DNA from: UBA7328 sp965247965 | GTDB taxonomy: Bacteria > Bacteroidota > Bacteroidia > Chitinophagales > Saprospiraceae | Direction of reading: 5' to 3' | NCBI GenBank assembly: GCA_965247965.1 | Contig: OZ252053.1 | Span: forward strand, 806,001-870,000 | DNA: 64,000 bases | Part shown: piece by piece, positions 17,064 through 26,179 of the stretch | How positions within the stretch are numbered: the stretch's first letter is position 1 | Layout: every line of letters starts with the position of its first letter | Notes under the pieces: model-generated | What the model was told of the DNA's origin: nothing | Databases searched by the model: none | Seen by the model: only the letters and a program-made list of their open reading frames with translations | Position numbers and translations under genes: made by a program

Positions 17064-19412
17064 TCACGGCCTCATCGCCTTTTTCTTCTTTGCCCTCTGC
17101 ATAGGATTTTTGCCTTCATCGATTTTATTCGCCTTGAAAACCTGAAACCTCGTGGGAAGCTCGATTTCGGGCCAGTTGTTGTTGTCTTCATTGATATCCG
17201 CAGTTTCCCTATTTGGATCGATAACGATGGACGTCACTTCTTTGTCTTTGACGAAAACCTTGGTGAAGTCGTATTCATTTTTTCGCCAAATTTCTACAGG
17301 AACGCGCTCGATCTCCTTGGTCCCGTCATCAAAAGTCCATTCGATGATCACAGGCATCACAAGGCCGCCATGGTTGCTAAAATACAGTTCGTAATAATTT
17401 TTATCGCCGAAAAGGATCTGCTTTTCCTTTTTAGAATATCGCTCATCCGCTATGGTGTATTTAACATAGCGGATCGAATCTTTTGTCTCCCACGGACGAT
17501 ACGTAGAATAAAAATCATTAAGCGAACGATCCTTCTTGACTGCGAATTCCACGCCCCCAGCCTCATTCCTTTTTTTCGAAATATGCTCAAAGGGTTTATT
17601 GGCAAAAACTGGATATTCCACCTGCTGCTTTTCGGGATTATTTTTCAAATCGACTTTGTACCACACCACACTGTCCAGAGAAATATCTACCGCATCAATA
17701 CTGTAAAACCATCCGCGCCAAAACCAATCTAAATCCACCGCACTCGCATCTTCCATAGTTCTGAAAAAGTCCTCGGGACTAGGATGCTTAAAAGCCCAGC
17801 GACGCGCGTATTCTTTGAACGCGTAATCAAAAAGCTCGCGCCCCATAATAGTTTCTCTGAGAATATTCAGGGCTGCTGTGGGCTTATTATATGCATTCGA
17901 CCCGTAATCTATTATATTCTCGCTATTGGTCATGATCGGCTCGAGCTGGTCGAAGGGTCGTGCCATGTAATTCGCAATTTGATACGGGACGAACCAATGT
18001 GGATAATGGCTGTCAAATTCCTGCTCAGTGATGAATTGCAAAAAGCTATTGAGCCCTTCGTCAAACCATGCCCACTGCCGCTCGTCGCTATTGACGATCA
18101 TTGGAAAATAGTTATGGCCTACTTCATGTATGATGACAGTAAGTGCAGCTATTTTGGCTCTTTCGGTATACGTTCCGTCCTCTTCTGCCCTCCCGGGATT
18201 GAAGCAAATCATAGGATATTCCATACCGTTTTCGGCCTCTACTGAGATGGCTACCGGATAGGGATACGGAATGGTATACTTCGAATAGGTTTCGAGTGTG
18301 TGGGCAATTGTCTTTGTAGAAAATTTATTGTAAATCGGATACGCCTCCTTGCCGTAGTAGCTCATGCACATCACAGCATTTCCGTCTTCGGTATTATGTG
18401 GCATAGCATCCCAGACGAATTTCTTGCTCGCCGTCCAAGCAAAATCGCGCACATTTTCCGCTTTGTAATGCCATGTCGACATTTTTGTCGAGATATCTCT
18501 TTTCTCGTTTTCTTTGGCCTCTTTTAAAGTGACAATTTCCATAGGCTGGGTAGCTTTTTTTGATCGATTATACCTGCTTAATTGTGCTGGAGTAAGCACT
18601 TCTTCATAGTTCTGACATTCTCCCGTCGAACCTACTACAAAGTCGGAGGGCAACAATATTTTGACATCGTAGTTGCCAAAAGTAAGCGCGAACTCACCTC
18701 TTCCGACAAATTGCTTGTTCTGCCATCCTTCGAAATCATTGTAGACGCACATCCTGGGAAACCACTGGGCGATCGTGTAGAGGTAGTTGTCGTGATCTTC
18801 GAAAAATTCATAGCCTCCTCGACCGCCGCTGGGATTGTTGATCCGATCTATGAGGTAATAGTGCCAGTCTATTTTGAAACTAAATCTATCTCCTGGTTTC
18901 AGTGGAGCAGGCAACTCTATCCTCATAGAAGTGCCATTTATCTCGTAATGCAATTTGCGGCCATTCGTATCCGCAACTCTTTGAATCTTAGTTCCATATT
19001 TGTCCAGGGCCCTCCATGGCTCCAAATTATTCAGTTCTTCTTCGCTCATGGTCTCACTAATGCGGGAAGGCTCCATACGGTGTTTTTCGCTTGTCGCGGA
19101 ATGTTCGTTTTCGTCCAGTTGAAGCCACACATATCTGAGGGTGTTCGGAGAATTGTTATGATAGGTTACGGTTTCTTTTCCGTCCAATCTATGCTCGAAT
19201 ACGTCTAATTTGCAGTCTATTTTATAATCCGCCCGCTGTTGCCAATATTCAGGGCCTGGTGCGCCATCAGCTCCGCGATATTGATTGGGCGAAGTGAATA
19301 ATGCCCCCATTTGCTCGAATTTATTTCCGTGGTTGGATTCGGTTTGGCTTTTGACTAAAAAAGATGTTGTAAGTGCGGCAAGGAACAGTATTAATCTTAA
19401 CATCGCGTTCAT
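17064..19412 (-). CDS. M1 family metallopeptidase (aminopeptidase N type)
   Basis: 782 residues with an N-terminal signal peptide (LRLILFLAALTTSFLVKSQT). The substrate-binding GMEYPMICFNPG lies in the middle. The zinc motif HEVGHNYFPMIVNSDERQWA then FDEG starts near residue 429 and supplies two histidines and the distal glutamate. Like other Bacteroidota M1 proteins, it has a long region after the catalytic domain and a lysine-rich end (RAKKKKAMRP). It probably trims peptides in the periplasm or at the cell surface. It stands alone on the minus strand. Confidence 0.92.
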   Translation of the reverse strand: MNAMLRLILFLAALTTSFLVKSQTESNHGNKFEQMGALFTSPNQYRGADGAPGPEYWQQRADYKIDCKLDVFEHRLDGKETVTYHNNSPNTLRYVWLQLDENEHSATSEKHRMEPSRISETMSEEELNNLEPWRALDKYGTKIQRVADTNGRKLHYEINGTSMRIELPAPLKPGDRFSFKIDWHYYLIDRINNPSGGRGGYEFFEDHDNYLYTIAQWFPRMCVYNDFEGWQNKQFVGRGEFALTFGNYDVKILLPSDFVVGSTGECQNYEEVLTPAQLSRYNRSKKATQPMEIVTLKEAKENEKRDISTKMSTWHYKAENVRDFAWTASKKFVWDAMPHNTEDGNAVMCMSYYGKEAYPIYNKFSTKTIAHTLETYSKYTIPYPYPVAISVEAENGMEYPMICFNPGRAEEDGTYTERAKIAALTVIIHEVGHNYFPMIVNSDERQWAWFDEGLNSFLQFITEQEFDSHYPHWFVPYQIANYMARPFDQLEPIMTNSENIIDYGSNAYNKPTAALNILRETIMGRELFDYAFKEYARRWAFKHPSPEDFFRTMEDASAVDLDWFWRGWFYSIDAVDISLDSVVWYKVDLKNNPEKQQVEYPVFANKPFEHISKKRNEAGGVEFAVKKDRSLNDFYSTYRPWETKDSIRYVKYTIADERYSKKEKQILFGDKNYYELYFSNHGGLVMPVIIEWTFDDGTKEIERVPVEIWRKNEYDFTKVFVKDKEVTSIVIDPNRETADINEDNNNWPEIELPTRFQVFKANKIDEGKNPMQRAKKKKAMRP

Positions 19413-19547
19413 GAATTTATAATATTCTACAAAAGTACGATTCCTTACATCTACAATTTTCTTATGTACGTGTTAAGAGTATGTTTAAAAAGAGAAGTAA
19501 AATTTACCCGTTCTTTGCGATTTATACGATTTTAGAGTACGAAATAA

Positions 19548-20153
19548 ATGACGACGCAGAAACAGTCTAAAATAATAAGTTATTCGTCCTGGCTAATGTT
19601 GGTTTTTTTATTAGTCCTAAACGGGTGCAACAACGCTAAAAAGGAGGCACCTCAGCAGCCCGAGGACAGCCGGGCTAAAAGGAGCTATATACAAAAACGC
19701 CTCCATGCCTTTTCATTAACACCTCAACAACTAAACATTCCGGATACAAGGGAAAAATTCCACATTTATGGGATGGCGATGGATTGGCATATGCAGAAGG
19801 ATCTATACGTATCCACGTGTGTATTTGAAAATGGGACGGCGATGCTCTATACGAGTGACGGCAATAAAGACATTACTTTCCAACACGACAACATCAAAAA
19901 TGCAGTCAGACCCTATCTTGAAAAAGCCCAAAAACATCTGGGGTTGTCCGTCGAAAGTGCGAATACCGCTCTTCCTCTTGATGGGACATTCAAGTTCTAT
20001 TTTCTTACGAATGTGGGAGTATCGGTCGGAGGAGATCATACCGCGCATATAGACGATAATAGTTCTCCGTGGGCAGAATTATTCCATGAGGCAAATGCGG
20101 TTATCTCGGAGATCAGGTCTACCTATATTGATTTTGTGGAGCAGGTGGACTAG
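19548..20153 (+). CDS. hypothetical lipoprotein
   Basis: 201 residues. The signal segment SWLMLVFLLVLNGCNNAKK carries a lipobox cysteine, so it should be lipid-anchored in an envelope membrane. The rest is soluble-looking, with FHIYGMAMDWHMQKDLYVST and FYFLTNVGVSVGGDHTA as memorable parts. I do not recognise a domain. The gene is divergent from the M1 peptidase gene and ends about 140 bases before the first chain of miniature elements. Confidence 0.75.
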   Translation: MTTQKQSKIISYSSWLMLVFLLVLNGCNNAKKEAPQQPEDSRAKRSYIQKRLHAFSLTPQQLNIPDTREKFHIYGMAMDWHMQKDLYVSTCVFENGTAMLYTSDGNKDITFQHDNIKNAVRPYLEKAQKHLGLSVESANTALPLDGTFKFYFLTNVGVSVGGDHTAHIDDNSSPWAELFHEANAVISEIRSTYIDFVEQVD

Positions 20154-20295
20154 GATTATAGGATCATAGGATTATGTAAAAGATAGTGCGGAGTGAAGGA
20201 ATAAAATGGCGGACGGCTGACGGTAAACGGCTGACGACTCTGTCGACTGCTTACATTTGCATTAAATCTTTACGGTCGGATTAAGGCCGAACCTA

Positions 20296-20455
20296 GTGCT
20301 CTGTAAAGTAAATTTCTACAGTTTATGGCGGCATCTTTTGAGCCAGCTCTTTGTTGCAAAGCCTCGCCGTAGCTTTGGCTATGGCTGCGTTTTGCGCCGC
20401 GATCTGACTCAAAATCTGCTCCCCATAATTCAGAAGAACTTACTTTACAAAGCAC
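20296..20455 (+). mobile_element. MITE-1, copy 1 (160 bp, IS630-type ends)
   Basis: Ends are GTGCTCTGTAAAGTAA on the left and, inverted, GTGCTTTGTAAAGTAA on the right, bounded by CTAG at 20293 and 20455. There is no transposase inside. The interior folds around GCCGTAGCTTTGGCTATGGC. The ends match those of the IS630-like element at 29985-33801 (GTGCTCTGTAAAATAA), its likely source of transposase. A near-identical second copy of the same length lies at 29823. Confidence 0.88.
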
Positions 20456-20457
20456 TA

Positions 20458-20597
20458 GTGCGTAAGGAACTAAATGTGTGACCATTTATTCAAACAGTTG
20501 ATTGTTGTTCGTTGATAGTTGTTTGTTAGGGAACCAGCAACAAACAACCGGCAACCAGCAACTTTTAAAACGTTCAAGGACTTCGTTCCCGAGGCAC
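20458..20597 (-). mobile_element. MITE-2, copy 1 (140 bp)
   Basis: Starts directly after the CTAG shared with MITE-1. One end reads GTGCGTAAGGAACTAAATG; the other, inverted, GTGCCTCGGGAACGAAGTCC. The second end closely matches the right end of the IS630-like element at 36667-38026 (GTGCATCGGGAACGAAGTTC). No coding capacity. The copy at 36360 has the same length in the opposite orientation; strand is set relative to that copy. Confidence 0.85.
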
Positions 20598-20599
20598 TA

Positions 20600-20762
20600 G
20601 TGCATTAGGCATTAAGTAATGAACCTCATAAACAAAGTTATTTTTCTTCTGATCAAGGCGGAAAAACCGGAGTTATGCCTAAGCATAATGAGGATTTTTC
20701 CAACGCCGAGCAGGAGGAAAAGAACAAGTTTCATGGGGGTCAGGATTTAGTGCCTGGTGCAC
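20600..20762 (+). mobile_element. MITE-3, copy 1 (163 bp)
   Basis: Ends GTGCATTAGGCATTAAG and, inverted, GTGCACCAGGCACTAAATC, each bounded by CTAG. The interior has a TTATGCCTAAGCATAA hairpin and a GATCAAGGCGGAAAAACC segment. A copy of identical length and nearly identical sequence is at 36502. No transposase frame inside. Its last CTAG also supplies the stop codon of the small ORF to its right. Confidence 0.85.
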
Positions 20763-20923
20763 TAGTCACCCATCTCCGCCTTCACCTTTTTCATTTCAGC
20801 TCGAATTGCCGCAACCTCGGCGTCAGCCTTTCCCGCTTTATCTAATCTAAGTCTAAGTCTAAGTCTGGCAATATGGAAATCCAATCTGTCGATAATGGAT
20901 TGCAACCTTTTGGATTCATCCAT
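20762..20923 (-). CDS. small coiled-coil-like protein, hypothetical
   Basis: 53 residues from the ATG at 20923, whose ATGGATGA overlaps the end of the small frame before it. The sequence is strongly helical and charged (LQSIIDRLDFHIARLRLRLR, then AIRAEMKKVKAEMGD). The stop TAG lies within the CTAG where the miniature-element chain inserted, so the insertion leaves the protein unchanged. No family recognised; it may be a real small gene or chance. Confidence 0.35.
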   Translation of the reverse strand: MDESKRLQSIIDRLDFHIARLRLRLRLDKAGKADAEVAAIRAEMKKVKAEMGD

Positions 20924-21073
20924 TGCGCTCAAGTATTTTAATCTTGATTTCATTATTGATCATCTCCTGTTCGTAAAGGTCGTTATCTTTTTCTATTCGT
21001 TCAATAAAATTTGCAGGGCAAGGTCAGCATTCCGCTCTTCAAGTTCCCTAATTCTGCGTTCTTTGTCGTCCAT
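20916..21073 (-). pseudogene. small coiled-coil frame with a frameshift
   Basis: ATG at 21073 reads MDDKERRIRELEERNADLAL; a different frame then continues FIERIEKDNDLYEQEMINNE and ends ILERNG with TGA at 20916. Both halves have the same charged helical character, suggesting one small gene with a single indel near 21008. It overlaps the start of the following small frame by ATGGATGA. No known family. Confidence 0.3.
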
Positions 21074-21103
21074 GGTGTCATTAAAATAACGATTTTGCCA
21101 AAT

Positions 21104-21907
21104 TTAGAATTTGTGCACCATTTCATTGCGTAATAGACAAGCGCTTTGCCTCGCCGCCTCCGCAAAATCTGTACCATCCGAAGCATAGATAATTCCCCTC
21201 GAAGAATTGATCAACAAACCCCCATCTTTGTTCGCTCCATTATTAATTACTTCATTTAAGTTCCCCCCTTGAGCCCCAACTCCTGGAATCAAAAGAAAAT
21301 GATCGGGCACAATCTTCCGAACAGCTTTTAAATACTCTGCACGCGTAGCCCCAACCACAAACATGGTATTGCCCGTATCTCCATAACCCGCACAGGTTTT
21401 TAAAACCCTTTCGAACACCCTTCCACCTCCTTGCAAATTCAAAAGCTGAAAATCCGACGAACCTGCATTCGACGTAAGTCCCAAAATAATCACCCATTTT
21501 CCCTCATTGTCCAGAAACGGTTTCACCGAATCCCTGCCCATATACGGAGTAACAGTAATCGCATCAAAATCAAAAGTTTCGAAAAATGTCTTGGCATACA
21601 TTTTAGAAGTATTCCCAATATCACCGCGTTTGGCATCGGCAATTTTGAAACAGTGATCGGGGATGAATGAAATTGTCTTATCAAGAGCTTTCCAACCATC
21701 AACACCCAAGGATTCGTAAAATGCAATATTGGGTTTGTACGCCACGGCAATATCGGAGGTGGCTTCGATGATAGATTTGTTGAATTCTACAACACCTTTG
21801 TAATTTTTAGGCAGATGTTCGGGTAGTCGCTCTATATCCGTATCCAATCCTATGCAGAGATATGATTTTTTCTTGCGTATGACACCGATCAATTCTTCTC
21901 TGTCCAC
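21104..21907 (-). CDS. pyrF: orotidine 5'-phosphate decarboxylase, subfamily 2
   Basis: Final step of UMP synthesis. 267 residues; the start shows YLCIGLDTDIERLPEHL, the active-site lysine lies in KIADAKRGDIGNTS, and the phosphate loop is LIPGVGAQGGNLNEV. The longer, sequence-divergent form of the enzyme (subfamily 2) fits. The start is GTG immediately after the TAA of the Mrp gene (TAAGTG), so the two genes are one transcription unit. Confidence 0.95.
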   Translation of the reverse strand: MDREELIGVIRKKKSYLCIGLDTDIERLPEHLPKNYKGVVEFNKSIIEATSDIAVAYKPNIAFYESLGVDGWKALDKTISFIPDHCFKIADAKRGDIGNTSKMYAKTFFETFDFDAITVTPYMGRDSVKPFLDNEGKWVIILGLTSNAGSSDFQLLNLQGGGRVFERVLKTCAGYGDTGNTMFVVGATRAEYLKAVRKIVPDHFLLIPGVGAQGGNLNEVINNGANKDGGLLINSSRGIIYASDGTDFAEAARQSACLLRNEMVHKF

Positions 21908-23005
21908 TTACGTTATCTTGATCTCGACAGCCTTTGTAGGAGCCAATTTCTCATTCCTGATAGCGACCTGTTTTGCAAGTTCGCGACCCACATCCATGAA
22001 TACCTCGTGAAGCGAATTTTCTTTATCATAGGCTGCCGGAATGCCGTTATCACCACTTTCTCTTAGATCTTGTACGAGCGGAATTTGCCCTATGAGACTG
22101 GTGTCTACTTTATTAGCCAATTTCTTGCCGCCTCCCTGACCAAAGATGTAGTATTTGTTTTCGGGCAATTCTTTGGGTGTAAACCAACTCATATTTTCTA
22201 CGACGCCAATAATAGGAACGTTAATGCTATCCAATAAAAACATATTCGTTGCCTTTATCGCATCAGCGATTGCCACATCTTGCGGCGTAACCACTATCAA
22301 TCCGCCTGTCACAGGCACAGTTTGCACCAATGTCAATTGTATATCTCCCGTCCCCGGAGGGAGATCGACGATAAGGTAATCCAATTCGGGCCAAATCGTA
22401 TCTGTGATAAATTGTTTGATGACACCACTTAATCGAGGACCTCTCAATATTACGGCCTGCTCTTCATCTACAATAAATCCAATCGATATCGTATGTATAC
22501 CATACTTTTCAATCGGTATGAGCTTGTGTTTGCCATATACATTTTTGACATTGGGTTTTTGACCCTTCAGCTGCATCATCGTGGGTATCGAAGGGCCGTA
22601 CAAATCGGCATCCATAAGGCCTGCACGAAAGCCTAGCTGCGAAAGCGCAATAGCTACATTCACGGCAACTGTGGACTTTCCAACACCACCTTTACCAGAG
22701 GCAACAGCAATGATATTTTTGATCTGTGGAAGAGAGCCGCCCATGTTTTTAAGAGCCTGATTTGTCACTTGTTCCATGTGCATGTGCACTTCGCATTCCG
22801 GATATACATTTTTGAGCGCACCGTATATTTCGGAATTGAGATGAGCCTTTAATTTCGCATCTAAATCGTTGGCTATCAATGTGAAAAATATGGACTGGCC
22901 TTCGATTTTTAGGTTTGATATTCTCTTCGCAATGATAATATCCTTTCCCGTATTGGGATCCATTATGGTTCGGAGTGTGTCTACTACTTTATTGTTATCG
23001 ATCAT
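21908..23005 (-). CDS. Mrp/ApbC-type iron-sulfur carrier ATPase
   Basis: 365 residues. The N-terminal ~90 residues form a MIP18/DUF59-type domain. The ATPase has the deviant P-loop ASGKGGVGKSTVAVNVA near residue 105, DLYGPSIP, and DYLIVDLPPGTGDIQLTL. The CxxC expected in the Mrp iron-sulfur site is not obvious. Known relatives move iron-sulfur clusters to target proteins. It precedes pyrF with no gap and is divergent from the RibF fusion gene. Confidence 0.9.
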   Translation of the reverse strand: MIDNNKVVDTLRTIMDPNTGKDIIIAKRISNLKIEGQSIFFTLIANDLDAKLKAHLNSEIYGALKNVYPECEVHMHMEQVTNQALKNMGGSLPQIKNIIAVASGKGGVGKSTVAVNVAIALSQLGFRAGLMDADLYGPSIPTMMQLKGQKPNVKNVYGKHKLIPIEKYGIHTISIGFIVDEEQAVILRGPRLSGVIKQFITDTIWPELDYLIVDLPPGTGDIQLTLVQTVPVTGGLIVVTPQDVAIADAIKATNMFLLDSINVPIIGVVENMSWFTPKELPENKYYIFGQGGGKKLANKVDTSLIGQIPLVQDLRESGDNGIPAAYDKENSLHEVFMDVGRELAKQVAIRNEKLAPTKAVEIKIT

Positions 23006-23086
23006 ATATTCTACAACGCTTGGATAGGGTTAGTGGTTCGTATTAAATTATTCGAATTAATTTCGTGATACAAATATGTTTCTTTT

Positions 23087-25090
23087 TTGAAAATTCATCG
23101 AGAATTACAGGATTTACGGCAATTTGAAAAACCGGTTATTACATTCGGTTCCTTTGATGGTGTTCATGGTGGGCACAAGGTTATCCTCGAGCAAGTAGTG
23201 AAGACTGCAAAAAAGTTAAAAAAGGAGAGTCTTGTTATCTCATTCGATCCCCATCCCAGAGAGGTTATTTACCCTAAAGATCAAACGCTCCGCCTGATTT
23301 CTACCATTGAAGAAAAAATAAAAATTTTTGAGGATTTAGGGATTGATCATTTTGTCCTTATTCCTTTCAAGGTCGAATTTTCTCAAATATCTCCTAAAGA
23401 ATATATCGAGAAAGTAATTATCAAGAAGTTTGATCCTTGCCATGTAGTGATAGGTTATGATCACCGATTTGGTTTGAATCGCGCAGGAGGTTATGAATTG
23501 CTCCAGGAATATGGACAAAAGCACAACTTTATTGTCGAGGTCATAGAAGAACAAAAGTGTAATGACATAAATATAAGCAGTACCAAGATTCGAAATGCCC
23601 TCGAAAGGGGGTACGTGGCTTTAGCGAATAGTTTATTGGGCTATCCCTATGAACTTACCGGCAAAGTGGTACAAGGTGACCAATTGGGGCGGAAATTAGG
23701 TTTCCCTACTGCTAACCTTTCTCTTGCGCACGCAAAGAAACTGGTGCCTAAAAACGGAGTTTATGCTGTGAAATGTCTGATTGATAGGCAGAGCCATACT
23801 GGAATGCTATATATAGGTAATCGATCGACGGTAACTGATGGTGAAGTTCGAAATATCGAGGTGAATATTTTTGATTTTGACAAAGACGTTTATGCAAAGG
23901 AAGTGACCTTGCAATTTCATCAAAGGATAAGGGGAGATCAAAAATTTAAAAATGTAGCCAACCTGAAGCAGGCCATTGCTTTGGATAGAAATGCGGCAAA
24001 ATCATGGTTTAGAAAACAGTCCGAAAAGACCAAAGAAGACCTCGCCACAATAGCCATCCTAAATTACAATGGCCAGGAAATGCTGGAATCTTTTTTGCCT
24101 ATGGTACTCTACTCTTCCAGCAAACAGGTGGCCACCGCGGTAATCGATAATCATTCGACCGACGAATCCATACACTATATTAAAGAATGGCATCCGGAGT
24201 GCAAGCTTATCATTTTGGACAAGAACTATGGATTTGCAGAAGGATACAACAAAGGAATTAGCAAACTGAAGACCAAATACACCGTACTGCTCAATTCTGA
24301 TGTGTTGGTTTCGGAATATTGGTTGGATCCGATTTTAGAACTGATGGAAGGTGACGAGACCATCGCAGCATGTCAGCCAAAGATCAAATCGTTGGAAGAA
24401 AAGAATAAATTCGAATATGCGGGTGCCGCCGGAGGGATGATGGATCGATTGGGATATCCATTTTGTCGAGGTCGGATTTTTGATGAAATCGAAGAGGACA
24501 ATGGACAATACGACGATCGGATTGATGTCTTTTGGACAAGTGGAGCGGCAATGGTCATCAGGACAGATTTGTACAAAAAGTTTAACGGACTAGACCCTGA
24601 TTATTTTGCACACCAGGAAGAAATTGATCTCTGCTGGAGACTTAAAAATGCGGGCTATCGATTGTGCTATGTAGCGGAGAGTGTAGTTTTCCATCTGGGT
24701 GGAGGCACATTAGAATACTCCAATCCTAAAAAGACCTTTCTCAACTACAGGAATAATCTAAGCACTCTGTTCAAAAATCAATCGCGGGGAAGCCTGATTT
24801 GGGTTATGTTGCAACGGTTAGTTTTTGATTTGGGTTCCTCATTTGTGTTTCTGATAAGAGGTGAATTAAAGACATTCGGCTCTATTTGGAAAGCCTACAT
24901 TGCCTTTATAATATTGATTCCAAGCCTAATAAACCGGAGATGGCAGATGAGAAAAACTGTGCAGAGATTCAGAATCGGAGCCACTGATAAAAGTGGCCGC
25001 CTACACATTAATCTTCCGTGGAATTATTTTGTAAAAGGAAAAAAGACTTTTGGTGAATTGAGTAATAATGAAAAAGTAAACTTGCGATGA
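23087..25090 (+). CDS. RibF (riboflavin kinase/FAD synthetase) fused to a family 2 glycosyltransferase
   Basis: 667 residues in one frame. Residues 1 to about 305 are RibF: FMN adenylyltransferase motif GSFDGVHGGH, ISSTKIRNAL, then the riboflavin kinase signature GRKLGFPTANLS. After a short charged linker, residues about 317-667 are a GT2 enzyme: ATIAILNYNGQEMLESFLP, AVIDNHSTDES, VLLNSDVLV and ALDPDYFAHQEEIDLCWRLK-type acceptor motif. A hydrophobic segment (YIAFIILIPSLI) lies near the end. TTG is the likely start because no in-frame ATG is upstream. Both halves look complete. Confidence 0.85.
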   Translation: MKIHRELQDLRQFEKPVITFGSFDGVHGGHKVILEQVVKTAKKLKKESLVISFDPHPREVIYPKDQTLRLISTIEEKIKIFEDLGIDHFVLIPFKVEFSQISPKEYIEKVIIKKFDPCHVVIGYDHRFGLNRAGGYELLQEYGQKHNFIVEVIEEQKCNDINISSTKIRNALERGYVALANSLLGYPYELTGKVVQGDQLGRKLGFPTANLSLAHAKKLVPKNGVYAVKCLIDRQSHTGMLYIGNRSTVTDGEVRNIEVNIFDFDKDVYAKEVTLQFHQRIRGDQKFKNVANLKQAIALDRNAAKSWFRKQSEKTKEDLATIAILNYNGQEMLESFLPMVLYSSSKQVATAVIDNHSTDESIHYIKEWHPECKLIILDKNYGFAEGYNKGISKLKTKYTVLLNSDVLVSEYWLDPILELMEGDETIAACQPKIKSLEEKNKFEYAGAAGGMMDRLGYPFCRGRIFDEIEEDNGQYDDRIDVFWTSGAAMVIRTDLYKKFNGLDPDYFAHQEEIDLCWRLKNAGYRLCYVAESVVFHLGGGTLEYSNPKKTFLNYRNNLSTLFKNQSRGSLIWVMLQRLVFDLGSSFVFLIRGELKTFGSIWKAYIAFIILIPSLINRRWQMRKTVQRFRIGATDKSGRLHINLPWNYFVKGKKTFGELSNNEKVNLR

Positions 25091-25221
25091 TAACTTTGAA
25101 TTTGGCCACAAGTAATGTAATCCTCTTTTGAAATCACCAGAGTTTCTTCCCACAGGAATGCTTTTGGCAAAAATCATGGTGATTTGTTCAAATTCCTAAT
25201 TTACAATATCATCACTGCTTC

Positions 25222-25980
25222 GTGAATAAATATCTGAAAACCAATACTTTGTATGAGGATCCCAATTTTATTTTTATAAATAAAACACCGGGACTCCTCT
25301 CGATTTCGGATCGCTTTGATTCGAAAAAAGCGCATATAAAAGGAATTCTTCTCACTGAATACGAAGAAATTTTCCCTCTGCATCGATTAGATCAATATAC
25401 ATCAGGTGTAATGGTATTTGCTAAAAATGCCGAAGCCCATAAAAAATGTTCAGAGCTTTTCGAAGCCCGCAAAATTACAAAAGAATATGCGGCACTTTGC
25501 CTCAACAGGCCTGAACAAGATAAAGGAATCATAGATACGCCAATAGCGGAAAACAACACAAAACGAGGAACTTATACATTGAGCGATCGTGGGAAACAAG
25601 CCACTACCGAATACGAAGTTATAGGCACTTGGCCCAATTATTCTTTGCTAAAGCTGTCCATCAAAACTGGGCGTACCCACCAGATCAGGGTGCATTTGTC
25701 GTATAAAGGTTGTCCGTTATTGGTCGATCCTGTATACGGGTATTATTCCGAATATTACTTATCGGCCATAAAGAGGAAAAAAGTGAACCTCAAAAAGGGA
25801 GAAAAGGAAAAGCCGCTGCTGACGAGGACTCCGTTGCATGCGACATTGTTATCATTCAGAAATCCCATAGATGGAAAGATTCTCGAAGTGCGATCTGAGT
25901 TACCGAAAGACATTAAAGCTGTGTGTTATCAATTGGATAAGAGGTATGGTGGTGAGGTGGTGGAAGCACGACAAAGTTGA
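25222..25980 (+). CDS. RluA-family RNA pseudouridine synthase
   Basis: 252 residues. Catalytic motif FPLHRLDQYTSGVMVFAKNA holds the nucleophilic aspartate of the HRLD box. The C-terminal signature KTGRTHQIRVHLSYKGCPLL then VDPVYG is clear. No S4 domain precedes it, so it resembles the short RluA/RluC-like subgroup. The start is GTG at 25222. The exact uridine target in rRNA or tRNA cannot be named. A perfect hairpin overlaps the stop codon. Confidence 0.92.
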   Translation: MNKYLKTNTLYEDPNFIFINKTPGLLSISDRFDSKKAHIKGILLTEYEEIFPLHRLDQYTSGVMVFAKNAEAHKKCSELFEARKITKEYAALCLNRPEQDKGIIDTPIAENNTKRGTYTLSDRGKQATTEYEVIGTWPNYSLLKLSIKTGRTHQIRVHLSYKGCPLLVDPVYGYYSEYYLSAIKRKKVNLKKGEKEKPLLTRTPLHATLLSFRNPIDGKILEVRSELPKDIKAVCYQLDKRYGGEVVEARQS

Positions 25981-26002
25981 CAACTTTTGAAAAGTTGTCA
26001 AC
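25976..26002 (+). terminator. perfect 13-bp hairpin at the RluA-type gene end
   Basis: GTTGACAACTTTT, one G, then AAAAGTTGTCAAC: a perfect inverted repeat that includes the TGA stop codon. Its position right at the gene end suggests an RNA stop or stabiliser; there is no strong T tract after it. Confidence 0.5.
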
Positions 26003-26011
26003 TTTCCGCTC

Positions 26012-26179
26012 AATGGTGTGCGACTTGCACGGTTGATTGACCCGATAAAGCAGGATGTCTACATCTATCGGCAGGATGGTTCTGTGGATCAAGTTTCCGA
26101 TTTTGATGGCGTATTGTCCGGTGAAGATGTATGTCCGCGATTTGAATTTACTCTGGAATTTCTCAAGCCTCGAACTTAA
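26012..26179 (+). pseudogene. Uma2-family nuclease, C-terminal remnant
   Basis: The frame ending at TAA 26177 encodes NGVRLARLIDPIKQDVYIYR then LSGEDVCPRFEFTLEFL, the usual last 55 residues of Uma2 proteins (GVxxxWLIDPxxxxVxVYR then LSGEDVLPGFxL). No start or earlier half exists, and the rluA-type terminator lies just before it. This is the second Uma2 relic in the window. Confidence 0.8.

Noticed and set aside
20270..20485. ORF inside MITE-1 (and the start of the 269-residue frame at 29982)
   Set aside because: It lies wholly within the terminal repeats and hairpin of the miniature element and merely runs into host sequence by chance.
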